Source: Actinomycetes bacterium
GTDB lineage: Bacteria; Actinomycetota; Acidimicrobiia; Acidimicrobiales; Palsa-688
Reading direction: 5' to 3'
Length of the DNA stretch: 21,106 nt
Assembly (NCBI GenBank): GCA_021816565.1
Contig: JAKAXN010000036.1
Span: forward strand, 1 to 21,106
The first letter of the stretch is position 1; each line of letters opens with the position of its first letter. Below, one piece after another: positions 14,717 through 21,106 of this stretch. The position numbers were made by a program, and so were the translations under genes. The notes under the pieces were generated by a model. That model ran no database searches, was not told where the DNA came from, and saw only the letters and a list, made by a program, of their open reading frames with translations.

Positions 14717-16500
14717 GCCCGCCGGGCCGGGGCGGCGGCCGGTGACGGCGGGGTGGGGACGCCGGCATCCACCTGGGCCAGGGCCGGCTCGTCGCTGTGG
14801 TGGTACTTGCCGCCCCGCAGCCAGGAAGCCACGGCCGCCACCAGGCAGGCCACCAGGGCGAAGTCGAACGCGGCGTGCAGCCCGTTGCCGAACGGCGCGC
14901 TGATGAGGCTGGGGAAGAAGCTGCGGCCGGTCAGGTAGGCGGCCTGGCCGTGGGGCAGGCGGGCCAGGACGCCGGTGGGCCCGAGCAGGTTGCGGATGGG
15001 GTTGTAGCCGAGGAACGACGCGAACAGGGTGCTGACCGCCGGCAGGCTGGCCACCCGGTGGGCGGCCCCGGCCGGCACCCCGTGGGCCACCAGGCCCCGG
15101 TACATGGTGGCGGGAAGCGTGCCCGAGATCCCGGCGATTATCAGGGTGAAGAAGATACCCATCGACAGCACCATGGCCGAGTTCTGGAAGGTGGCCATCA
15201 TGCCCGCGCCGCCACCGCGGGCGTCGGGGGGCAGGCTGTTCATCACCCCGGCCCGGTTGGGGGAGGAGAACAGTCCCATGGCCAGCCCGTTCATCAGCAG
15301 CAGCAGGGCGAACCAGATGTAGCTGAAATTGATCGGCAGCACCTCCAGCAGACCGAACGAGGCGGCCGCCGCGATCATGCCGCTGGTGGCGAACGGCCGG
15401 GCCCCGAAGCGGTCGGACAGCACCCCCGACACCGGCCCGGCGATGAGGAACCCGACGGTCATGGGCACCATGTAGATGGCCGCCCACAGCGGGGTCTGGG
15501 TGAAGCTGTAGCCGTGCTGGGGCAGCCAGATGCCCTGCAGCCAGATGATCAGGATGAACATCATCCCGCCCCGCCCCAGGGACGCCAGCAGGGAGGCGAA
15601 GTTGCCGGCGGCGAAGGCCCGGATGCGGAACAGCGACAGGCGGAACATCGGCTCGGGCACCCGGGTCTCGATCCAGCCGAAGACGACGAGCACGGCGGCG
15701 CCACCGATGAGCATGCCGAGCACGAAGGGGTTGGCCCAGCCCATGGAGGCGCCGTGATAGGGGAGGATCCCGTAGGTGATGCCGATGAGGACGGCGACGA
15801 GGCCCACCGCGAAGGTCAGATTGCCCCACCAGTCGATCCGGGACGGGTTGCGCAGACCGGTGTCACGCAGCTTGAAGTACGCCCACCCGGTACCGAACAG
15901 GCCGACCGGTACCGAGACCAGGAACACCAGGCGCCACGACACCGGCCCGAGGAGCCCGCCCACGATCAGACCTATGAAGGAGCCCCCGATGGCGGCCACC
16001 CCGTTGACCCCGAGGGCCATGCCCCGCTGGCTCTGGGGGAAGGCGTCGGTGAGGATGGCCGAGGAGTTGGCGAAGAGGAAGGCGCCGCCCACCCCCTGGC
16101 CGATGCGCATCACGATCAGCCAGATGGCCGCCGAGGTGCCTGTCATCCACGTCACCGAGAGCAGGACCGAGAACACCGTGAAGACGGCGAAGCCCATGTT
16201 GTACATCCGGACCCGGCCGAACATGTCGCCGATCCTCCCGAAGCTGACCACCAGCACCGCGGTCACCACCATGTAACCCATGAGGATCCACAGGAAGTAG
16301 GGGGTGTTGCCCGATGTCAGCGGGTTCAGCTTGATCCCGTCGAAGATGTTGGGCAGGGCGATCAGGATTATCGACGAGTTGATCGTCGCCATAAGGATCC
16401 CCAGCGTGGTGTTGGAGAGGGCGATCCACTTGTAGTGGGGGCCCGGGTCCGGGCTGACGGCGGGGGAGGGAAGTTCCTCCGGGGCGCTGACCGTCTGCAT
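14713..16500 (-). CDS. MFS transporter, DHA2 (14-helix drug:H+ antiporter) type
   Basis: A 595-aa inner-membrane exporter. Many hydrophobic helices span about residues 25-570, consistent with the 14-helix DHA2 family. The first has [19 protein letters not shown], the recognised DHA2 beginning. Motif A is [13 protein letters not shown], then [17 protein letters not shown] and [19 protein letters not shown] (motif C-like); a second-half copy of motif A is [14 protein letters not shown] 16500 is selected because GAGGA (16507-16511) then has a 6-base spacing, whereas GTG 16506 would abut it. A large loop rich in Ala/Pro/Gly (about residues 480-550) separates late helices. The substrate is unknown; DHA2 members export drugs, dyes or lipids. 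It is monocistronic, divergent from the PAS-ANTAR gene. Confidence 0.93.
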   Translation of the reverse strand: MQTVSAPEELPSPAVSPDPGPHYKWIALSNTTLGILMATINSSIILIALPNIFDGIKLNPLTSGNTPYFLWILMGYMVVTAVLVVSFGRIGDMFGRVRMYNMGFAVFTVFSVLLSVTWMTGTSAAIWLIVMRIGQGVGGAFLFANSSAILTDAFPQSQRGMALGVNGVAAIGGSFIGLIVGGLLGPVSWRLVFLVSVPVGLFGTGWAYFKLRDTGLRNPSRIDWWGNLTFAVGLVAVLIGITYGILPYHGASMGWANPFVLGMLIGGAAVLVVFGWIETRVPEPMFRLSLFRIRAFAAGNFASLLASLGRGGMMFILIIWLQGIWLPQHGYSFTQTPLWAAIYMVPMTVGFLIAGPVSGVLSDRFGARPFATSGMIAAAASFGLLEVLPINFSYIWFALLLLMNGLAMGLFSSPNRAGVMNSLPPDARGGGAGMMATFQNSAMVLSMGIFFTLIIAGISGTLPATMYRGLVAHGVPAGAAHRVASLPAVSTLFASFLGYNPIRNLLGPTGVLARLPHGQAAYLTGRSFFPSLISAPFGNGLHAAFDFALVACLVAAVASWLRGGKYHHSDEPALAQVDAGVPTPPSPAAAPARRA

Positions 16501-16512
16501 TGGCACTCCTCT

Positions 16513-16548
16513 TTAGCTCGCCTAACTAACCACCTTACGTCAACGTCA
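16513..16548 (-). promoter_or_regulatory. Putative operator/promoter elements upstream of the MFS transporter gene
   Basis: TTAG-CTCGC-CTAA (16513-16525) is an inverted repeat just upstream of the transporter ribosome site. ACGTCA occurs twice in tandem at 16537-16548, giving TTGACG on the minus strand as a possible -35. I see no -10 hexamer at the right distance from it. A repressor site for efflux control is plausible but unproven. Confidence 0.35.
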
Positions 16549-16743
16549 GGTGGGAGCGGGCGACCGACCTCCCGCCCGTAGGGGGGATACTTTCCACCGC
16601 CGGTGGGGCCGAACCCGGTTCCGGCTGCCGCGCAAAATGCCACTTCGGGTAGAGAAGGCCCACCGGCCGGGGCGCGCCCCGTCGTGTAGGGCTACTGTTC
16701 GACGAGGGTCGCCAGGAAGCGATGCGGCCCACAGGGAGACAGC

Positions 16744-17727
16744 GTGGAGAGAGGCAACGCTGATGAGTGGCCCGCCGGACGCGACGGGGACGGCGGGCAC
16801 GGTCCGGGCGGGCCGCTCGGGGAGTGGCTCGATGCCGGCTCCCTCCTCCAACATGTCGGCCACGCGGTCATCGCCACCGACATGCCCGGGGTGGTGCACT
16901 ACTGGAATGCCGCTGCCGAGGCTCTCTACGGCTGGAGCCCGGCCGAGGTCGTCGGGCGCAACATCGCCGACGTGGCGGTGCCGCAGATCAACCGGGCCCT
17001 GGCCGTGGAGATCATGGCCACCCTGCAGGGCGGGGGGAGCTGGTCCGGGGCGTTCACCGTGAGGCGGAAGGACGGCTCCACCTTCCCGGCCCTGGTGACC
17101 GACACCGCCATACGGGACCGCTCCGGGGTGCCCGTCGGCATAGTGGGTGTGTCGGTGGAGCTGGGCCAGGCGGTGTGGCCGCTGCTCCAGCGCTCGTCCG
17201 ACGCCGCCGTGATCCTCACCCGCGACGACCGGGTGACGCTGGTCAGCCCGGCCGGAGCGGTCCTGTTCGGTTGGACCGAGGAACAGGTCCTCGGTCGGTC
17301 CTTCTGGGAGCTGCTGCACCCCGAGGACGTGGCCGCCTGCCAGGACTTCTACCGCCGGGCCGTCGGAACCGGCAACGGGGCCTCCCCGGTGGAGTGCCGG
17401 GTGGCCCGCTTCCCGAGCGGTTGGGCCTGGGCCGAGATGGTCGTCACCGACATGCTCGACGACCCGTCCGCCCGCTACGTGGTGTGCAACCTGCGCAACG
17501 TGACCGACCGCCACGACGACCGGGAGCAGCTGGTCAGGCTCACCGAGCAGCTCCAGACCGCGCTGACCACCAGGGTGGTCATCGAGCAGGCCAAGGGCAT
17601 CCTGGCCGAGCGGCACGGGGTGGGCGTCGATCAGGCCTTCGAGACGCTGCGCCAGCACAGCCGGTCCCACAACGCCCGCATCCATGACGTGGCCGCCGCG
17701 GTGGTCAACCTGGGCCTGCAGATCTGA
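16744..17727 (+). CDS. PAS-PAS-ANTAR signalling regulator (RNA-binding antiterminator type)
   Basis: A 327-aa cytoplasmic protein. The first PAS domain is at about residues 32-140 (GHAVIATDMPGVVHYWNAAA, GWSPAEVVGRNIADV) and the second at about 145-260 (DAAVILTRDDRVTLVSPAGA, LGRSFWELLHPEDV). The C-terminal ANTAR domain occupies about 272-325, with ALTTRVVIEQAKGILAER and AFETLRQHSRSHN, matching the three-helix RNA-binding signature. ANTAR proteins bind paired hairpins with hexanucleotide loops and antiterminate transcription; here the PAS domains would supply the signal (ligand, redox or partner). The start is GTG 16744 with GGGAGA at 16734-16739. A -10-like TACTGT lies at 16693-16698. It precedes a second PAS protein on the same strand by 172 bases. 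No typical ANTAR target RNA was found nearby. Confidence 0.92.
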   Translation: MERGNADEWPAGRDGDGGHGPGGPLGEWLDAGSLLQHVGHAVIATDMPGVVHYWNAAAEALYGWSPAEVVGRNIADVAVPQINRALAVEIMATLQGGGSWSGAFTVRRKDGSTFPALVTDTAIRDRSGVPVGIVGVSVELGQAVWPLLQRSSDAAVILTRDDRVTLVSPAGAVLFGWTEEQVLGRSFWELLHPEDVAACQDFYRRAVGTGNGASPVECRVARFPSGWAWAEMVVTDMLDDPSARYVVCNLRNVTDRHDDREQLVRLTEQLQTALTTRVVIEQAKGILAERHGVGVDQAFETLRQHSRSHNARIHDVAAAVVNLGLQI

Positions 17728-17782
17728 CCCGGCCGCCCGGACCCGGGTCCCCGCCGACCCGGCGCGGTCAACCCCTTGTCCC

Positions 17783-17799
17783 GGGCCGTTCGGCCCTTT
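17783..17799 (+). terminator. Hairpin with short T run between the two PAS genes
   Basis: GGGCCG (17783-17788) and CGGCCC (17791-17796) form a tight stem followed by TTT. TGTCCC (17777-17782) and GGGACA (17808-17813) can pair around it as an outer stem. A 12-bp palindrome GGACCCGGGTCC lies at 17739-17750. This is the best intrinsic-terminator candidate of the window and would separate transcription of the two PAS genes. Confidence 0.45.
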
Positions 17800-17899
17800 A
17801 GCATCTTGGGACAGGGAAGCCCTTGACCCCGGCCCCTGCCCACGCCTCCCGTGACCCCGGCGGCCACATCGGAAAAGAACGTCTGGCAGAAGGGGTTCA

Positions 17900-18622
17900 A
17901 TGAGAGTCGAGCACGTCTCGAAGGCTGGGGGCGGGGGAGGCGCACTCCCTGGTTCCGCCACTTCCTCAGCGGCCGGCTCCGAGGGGCCCCGGCCGTCATC
18001 GGATCTGGCCACGACCATCGTCGAGCTGGCCCCCGACGGCATCCTGATCGTGGACTCGGAGGGGGTGGTCACCTTCGCCAACCCGGCCGCCTCGGGGATC
18101 TTCGGTTACACCCGCGACGACCTGGTCGGGCTCCCGGTGGAGGCCCTGGTGCCGGAGTACCTGAGGTCGGAGCACACCTCCCACCGCCGGGGCTACCGGG
18201 CCGCCCCGCAGCCCCGCCCCATGGGCCGGGGCCGGGCCCTGGCGGCCCGCCGGTCCGACGGCAGCGAGGTACCGGTGGACATCAGCCTGTCGCCGGTGAG
18301 CCTGGGCGGGCGGTCGGCGACCATCGCCGTCGTCCGCCACGGGGCCCACGGCCCCGAGCGGGAGGCCGAGCTGCGGCGCCAGGTGACGGTCCAGGAGGAC
18401 GAGCGGATCGCCGCCGAGCTCAACGACCGGGTCGTCAAACGGCTCTTCCTGGCCGGTATGAAGATCCAGTCGGTGCTCAACCTGACCGACCGGCCGGTCT
18501 CGGAGCGTCTCAGCGAGAGCGTCGATCAGCTCGACACCGTCATCAGGGAGATCCGCCACACCGTCTTCGCCGGGCTGCTGCCCGACGCCCCCCGGGACGG
18601 CTGCGACCCGCTCGGAGGCTGA
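17900..18622 (+). CDS. PAS protein with histidine-less, ATPase-less kinase dimerisation domain
   Basis: A 240-aa soluble protein. ATG 17900 is preceded by AAGGGG (17890-17895). A Gly/Ser-rich start leads to a PAS domain (about residues 35-145: LAPDGILIVDSEGVVTFANP, SDGSEVPVDISLSP). Then comes a segment that aligns in pattern with the HisKA_3 dimerisation helices of DevS/NarX-type kinases: ERIAAELNDRVVKRLFLAGM and later LDTVIREIRHTVFAGL. The family pattern is RIARDLHDxVxQRLFxxGL. Here the phospho-acceptor His is Asn (N175, codon AAC) and the Gln is Lys. The protein stops where the ATPase domain would start, and a convergent gene follows 12 bases on, so no lost ATPase exon or frameshift is present. 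It cannot act as a conventional kinase; a scaffold, partner of another kinase, or phosphorylation-independent sensor is inferred. Confidence 0.85.
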   Translation: MRVEHVSKAGGGGGALPGSATSSAAGSEGPRPSSDLATTIVELAPDGILIVDSEGVVTFANPAASGIFGYTRDDLVGLPVEALVPEYLRSEHTSHRRGYRAAPQPRPMGRGRALAARRSDGSEVPVDISLSPVSLGGRSATIAVVRHGAHGPEREAELRRQVTVQEDERIAAELNDRVVKRLFLAGMKIQSVLNLTDRPVSERLSESVDQLDTVIREIRHTVFAGLLPDAPRDGCDPLGG

Positions 18623-18634
18623 GCGGCCGGGGCG

Positions 18635-19087
18635 TCAGTCCCGCACCACCACCACCGGGCAGTGGGCCCGGGCCACGCAGTGCTCGCTGACCGAGCCCAG
18701 CAGCATCCCGGTGAACTCCCCGTGGCCCCGGCTGCCGACCACGAGCAGATCGGCCCGGCCCGACGCGTCGACCAGCGACGGCGCCGGATGGCCCTGCACG
18801 ACCGCCTGGGTCACCGGGACGGCCGGGTCCGGACCGAGGGTCTCCTCAACCGTGGCCGCCAGCAGCTTGCGGGCGTTGGCCTCCAGGTCGAGACCCTCCG
18901 GGTAGGGAACCCAGTACACCGCGGTGGGGACCTCCCACGACATGACGGCGGCGATCTCGGACCCCGTCAGCTGGGCCTGCCGGGCGGCCCAGCGCAGCGC
19001 CTTGCGGGAGGACTGGGAGCCGTCCACCCCGACGACGATGACCCCGCTCCGCCCCGACGGGTCCTGGTGGTTTCGACCATTTGTCAT
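18635..19087 (-). CDS. Universal stress protein, UspA family
   Basis: A 150-aa single-domain protein. The N-terminal VIVVGVDGSQSSRKALRWA supplies D22 for nucleotide binding. The C-terminal loop GSRGHGEFTGMLLGSVSEHC (starting at G118) matches the ATP-binding Usp pattern G-x2-G-x9-G-S. VVQGHPAPSLVDAS and CPVVVVRD are further family features. It therefore likely binds ATP, like mycobacterial Rv2623-type Usps. The start is ATG 19087 with AGGA about eight bases upstream. A DosR-like palindrome 37-50 bases upstream suggests hypoxia or redox induction. It is convergent with the PAS pseudo-kinase gene (12-base gap). Confidence 0.95.
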   Translation of the reverse strand: MTNGRNHQDPSGRSGVIVVGVDGSQSSRKALRWAARQAQLTGSEIAAVMSWEVPTAVYWVPYPEGLDLEANARKLLAATVEETLGPDPAVPVTQAVVQGHPAPSLVDASGRADLLVVGSRGHGEFTGMLLGSVSEHCVARAHCPVVVVRD

Positions 19088-19123
19088 GTCCCAATCCTGG
19101 GCGTACCGGGACCGGGACCAGCA

Positions 19124-19137
19124 GGGACTTTGGTCCC
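19124..19137 (-). promoter_or_regulatory. DosR/DevR-like operator upstream of the universal stress gene
   Basis: GGGACTTTGGTCCC, which reads GGGACCAAAGTCCC toward the Usp gene, matches 13 of 14 positions of the mycobacterial DosR core GGGACTWWAGTCCC. It lies 37 bases upstream of the Usp ATG. Two further GGGACC half-sites sit in tandem at 19108-19119, between the palindrome and the gene. The similarity to the mycobacterial consensus comes from memory of the published motif; binding is inferred. Confidence 0.6.
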
Positions 19138-19169
19138 TTCCCGCCTCCGGCCGACCGGGGGCGCCACCC

Positions 19170-20000
19170 CTATCCGGCGGCCAGGTGCCCGAGCAGGAGC
19201 GGCCCCACCCGCTCGGCCGCCGCGCTGGGCAGCCAGTGCGACGCCCCGGGCAGCACCTCGAAGCGGTACCGGGCCTCCACGTAGTGGCCGCACCGCTCCG
19301 CCGAGTAGCGGCTCAGGTAGTGGTCGCCGTCCCCCCAGGCGTAGAGCGTCGGCACCCGCACCGCCGGCAACGGGTCCCCCAGCCCGAACGGCAGGGCCCG
19401 GTACCAGTTGATGCGCGGGGTCATCTCCTCCGGCGACGCCATCCGCTCGGCGTAACGGCGGGCGGATGGCCCGTCCAGGCCGTCGCGCTCCAGGCCGGCG
19501 GCGGCCCGTCGGGGGCCGGCCAGGCGCAGGGCCAGCTCCGGCAGGGCAGGCAGCTGGAAGGCCAGCATGTACCAGGACCGCAGCAGCTGGCTGCTGCGCC
19601 GGGCGGCGTCACGGACGGCCCCGGGGTGGGGCACCGACAGGGCGGTCAGGGTGCGCACCCGGTCCGGGTGCCGGCCGGCCAGGTCCCAGGCCACCACCGC
19701 CCCCCAGTCGTGGCCGACCACGTCGAAGCGGTCCACACCGGCGGCGTCGGCCAGGGCCAGGATGTCGCCGCTCAGCTCGTCGATGCGGTAAGCGCGCCGG
19801 CCGGGCGGCCGGGCTGCGGGGGAGTACCCGCGCTGGTCGGGGGCCAGCACCCGGTAGCCGGCCGCAACGAGCTGGGACGTCAGGGGAGCCCAGCAGTGGC
19901 GGTCCTCCGGGAAGCCGTGCAGCGCGATGACGGCCCGGCCGTCGGCCGGGCCGTCATCGGACACCTCGAATACCAGGCCGTCCCTGGTGAAGGAGTGCAC
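19170..20000 (-). CDS. Alpha/beta hydrolase, epoxide hydrolase-like
   Basis: A 276-aa soluble enzyme. The start GTG 20000 lies one base after the dehydrogenase stop (TGA-C-GTG), so translation is probably coupled by reinitiation; an in-frame start farther upstream would only translate dehydrogenase sequence out of frame. Motifs: HGFPEDRHCW (oxyanion region, H28-P31), DQRGYS, nucleophile D98 in VGHDWGAVVAWD, acid residue in YAWGDGDHYLS and catalytic H255 in GASHWLPS. An Asp nucleophile with HDWG, plus INWYRALP in the lid (tyrosine of epoxide hydrolases), favours an epoxide hydrolase; a haloalkane dehalogenase is less likely. The substrate is unknown. Co-expression with an NDMA-type alcohol dehydrogenase suggests consecutive steps of an oxygenated-compound catabolic route. 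Confidence 0.88.
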   Translation of the reverse strand: MHSFTRDGLVFEVSDDGPADGRAVIALHGFPEDRHCWAPLTSQLVAAGYRVLAPDQRGYSPAARPPGRRAYRIDELSGDILALADAAGVDRFDVVGHDWGAVVAWDLAGRHPDRVRTLTALSVPHPGAVRDAARRSSQLLRSWYMLAFQLPALPELALRLAGPRRAAAGLERDGLDGPSARRYAERMASPEEMTPRINWYRALPFGLGDPLPAVRVPTLYAWGDGDHYLSRYSAERCGHYVEARYRFEVLPGASHWLPSAAAERVGPLLLGHLAAG

Positions 20001-20001
20001 G

Positions 20002-21106
20002 TCAGTCGTCGTAGACGAGAACCCCGCGGATGTTCTTGCCGTCGCGCATGTCCTGGTAGCCCTGGTTGATGTCACCGAGCTTGTAGCGGTTGGTCACCAT
20101 CCCCTCGAGGTCCAGCTGGCCCAGCCGGTAGAGGTGCAGCAGGTGGGGGATGTCGTAGTGGATGTTGGCCGAACCGAAGATCGTGCCGACGATCTGCTTC
20201 TCCATGAGGGTCAGGTCGCACAGGTTGAGCGTGACGTCCATCTCCGCCATGGGGTGGATGTTGGTGACCACCACCCGGCCGTGCTTGGCCGTGATGCCCA
20301 TGATCGAGGCCATCATCGAGCCCTGCCCCACTCCCATGGCGCAGATCACCTTCTGGCACATGGTGCCCCACGTCTCGGCCCGGATCAGCTCCGTGGCCTC
20401 CTCTACCGAGGAGTAGGTGTGGGTGGCACCGAACTTGGGGGCCAGCTCCCGCTTCAGCTGCACCGGGTCGATGGCGAAGATCCGCTCGGCGCCGGCCAGC
20501 CGGGCGCCCTGGATGGCGGCCGCCCCGATGCCGCCCACGCCGATCACGGCCACGTTGTCGCCGGGCTTGATGTCGGCCGCGTAGACCGACGAGCCCCACC
20601 CGGTGGTGACGCCGCAGCCGACCAGGCAGGCCAGCTCCAGCGGGATGTCTTCGAGGATCTTCACGCACGACATCTGGTTGACGACGGTGTACTTGCCGAA
20701 GGTGCCGAGGCAGACCATGGTGTTGAGGTCCTGGCCGCGGGCGTGGTGACGCGACGTCCCGTCGAGCTGCAGGCCCATGAGCAGGGCCGCCCCGTTGTCA
20801 CAGAGATTGGAGTGACCCTGGGCGCACGACGGGCAGTGACCGCAGGCCGGCACGAAACCGAACACCACGTGGTCCCCGGGCTTCAGGTTGCTGACCCCCG
20901 GACCGACCTCCTGCACCACACCGGCGCCCTCGTGGCCGCCGATGATGGGGAAGATCCCGCCCAGGTCACCGGTCACCAGGTGCTCGTCGGAGTGGCACAT
21001 GCCGGAGGCGGCCAGCTTGACCAGGACCTCGCCCTCCTTGGGCGGGTCCAGCTCTATGGGCTCGACGCTCCACTTCTCGTTCAGGCCCCAACATATTGCG
21101 GCTTCG
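20002..21106 (-). CDS. NDMA-dependent (mycofactocin-associated) zinc alcohol dehydrogenase, 5'-truncated
   Basis: Medium-chain zinc alcohol dehydrogenase. The frame runs to the window edge, so only a few N-terminal residues are missing (visible start AAICWGLNEKWSVE, then GEVLVKLAASGMCHSDEH). The catalytic zinc site has CHSDEH and GGHEGAGVV; the structural zinc lobe has CGHCPSCAQGHSNLC (C-x2-C-x2-C-x7-C). The Rossmann motif is VAVIGVGGIGAAAIQGARLAGA. The pattern is that of the NDMA-dependent family, in which NAD(H) stays enzyme-bound and is recycled by an external carrier, linked in Actinobacteria to the mycofactocin system. No mycofactocin biosynthesis genes are inside this window. Length of the visible part is 367 residues. 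It leads the unit with the hydrolase. Confidence 0.93.
   Translation of the reverse strand, partial: EAAICWGLNEKWSVEPIELDPPKEGEVLVKLAASGMCHSDEHLVTGDLGGIFPIIGGHEGAGVVQEVGPGVSNLKPGDHVVFGFVPACGHCPSCAQGHSNLCDNGAALLMGLQLDGTSRHHARGQDLNTMVCLGTFGKYTVVNQMSCVKILEDIPLELACLVGCGVTTGWGSSVYAADIKPGDNVAVIGVGGIGAAAIQGARLAGAERIFAIDPVQLKRELAPKFGATHTYSSVEEATELIRAETWGTMCQKVICAMGVGQGSMMASIMGITAKHGRVVVTNIHPMAEMDVTLNLCDLTLMEKQIVGTIFGSANIHYDIPHLLHLYRLGQLDLEGMVTNRYKLGDINQGYQDMRDGKNIRGVLVYDD

Noticed and set aside
14102..15829. 575-aa minus-strand frame (and a 594-aa plus-strand frame at 14797-16581) over the MFS gene
   Set aside because: Composition is that of GC-rich shadow frames; the transporter frame has helices and MFS motifs.
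16538..16543. TTGACG on the minus strand as a sigma-70 -35 for the MFS gene
   Set aside because: No acceptable -10 hexamer occurs 16-18 bases downstream, so it is kept only as part of the repeat.
16709..16722. Hexaloop hairpin TCGC-CAGGAA-GCGA just upstream of the PAS-ANTAR gene as an ANTAR target
   Set aside because: ANTAR targets need two hairpins with A at loop position 1 and G at position 4. Here loop position 1 is C and there is no second matching hairpin.
17808..17826. A second DosR-like box upstream of the PAS pseudo-kinase gene (GGGACAGGGAAGCCC)
   Set aside because: Spacing between the half-sites is 5 instead of 4 bases and the second half is GCCC, not GTCCC; chance similarity in GC-rich sequence is likely.
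20001..20075. N-terminal extension of the alpha/beta hydrolase to base 20075
   Set aside because: It would overlap the dehydrogenase coding end and yields Thr/Arg-rich sequence unrelated to the hydrolase fold; GTG 20000 fits the family start.

Overview
The window is a high-GC, gene-dense stretch of bacterial chromosome, almost certainly from Actinomycetota. The evidence is an actinobacterial-type replicative DNA polymerase DnaE, an ANTAR regulator, an LmeA/DUF2993 lipid-binding protein, an NDMA-type (mycofactocin-associated) alcohol dehydrogenase, frequent GTG starts and a DosR-like operator. An uncultured Acidimicrobiia-like lineage is my best guess, but that is inference. I see no tRNA, rRNA, CRISPR array, transposase or integrase. 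No gene-free stretch exceeds 300 bases; the longest is the 236-base leader at 8476-8711.

Layout. 1-3013 (+): dnaE, cut by the left edge. 3111-3782 (+): unrecognised 223-aa protein. 6621-3910 (-): a two-gene unit of a DUF255/YyaL thioredoxin-domain protein followed by an unrecognised 221-aa protein. 8475-6725 (-): a three-gene surface-protein unit of a TasA/CalY-like secreted protein, a SipW-like signal peptidase and a second secreted protein, preceded by a leader rich in inverted repeats. 9407-8712 (-): LmeA-like protein, divergent from a secreted lipoprotein at 9459-10490 (+). 10663-12992 (+): membrane histidine kinase and LuxR-type response regulator, translationally coupled. 13114-14716 (+): histidine phosphatase and NAD(P)H-hydrate dehydratase, overlapping. 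16500-14713 (-): DHA2-type MFS exporter, convergent with the dehydratase and sharing a CTAG stop with it. 16744-18622 (+): a PAS-PAS-ANTAR regulator and a PAS protein ending in a histidine-less kinase dimerisation domain. 19087-18635 (-): universal stress protein with a DosR-like box upstream. 21106-19170 (-): NDMA-type alcohol dehydrogenase (start just outside the window) and an epoxide-hydrolase-like alpha/beta hydrolase.

Two regions deserve most attention. The first is the CalY/SipW unit (about 6.7-8.7 kb). It looks like an actinobacterial counterpart of the Bacillus tapA-sipW-tasA fibre operon, with the structural gene first, two hairpins between it and the peptidase gene, and a structured leader. 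The second is the sensory island at 16.7-19.1 kb. There a PAS-ANTAR protein, a PAS pseudo-kinase (phospho-acceptor His replaced by Asn, no ATPase domain) and a universal stress gene with a DosR-like palindrome sit side by side, suggesting a redox or hypoxia stress circuit.
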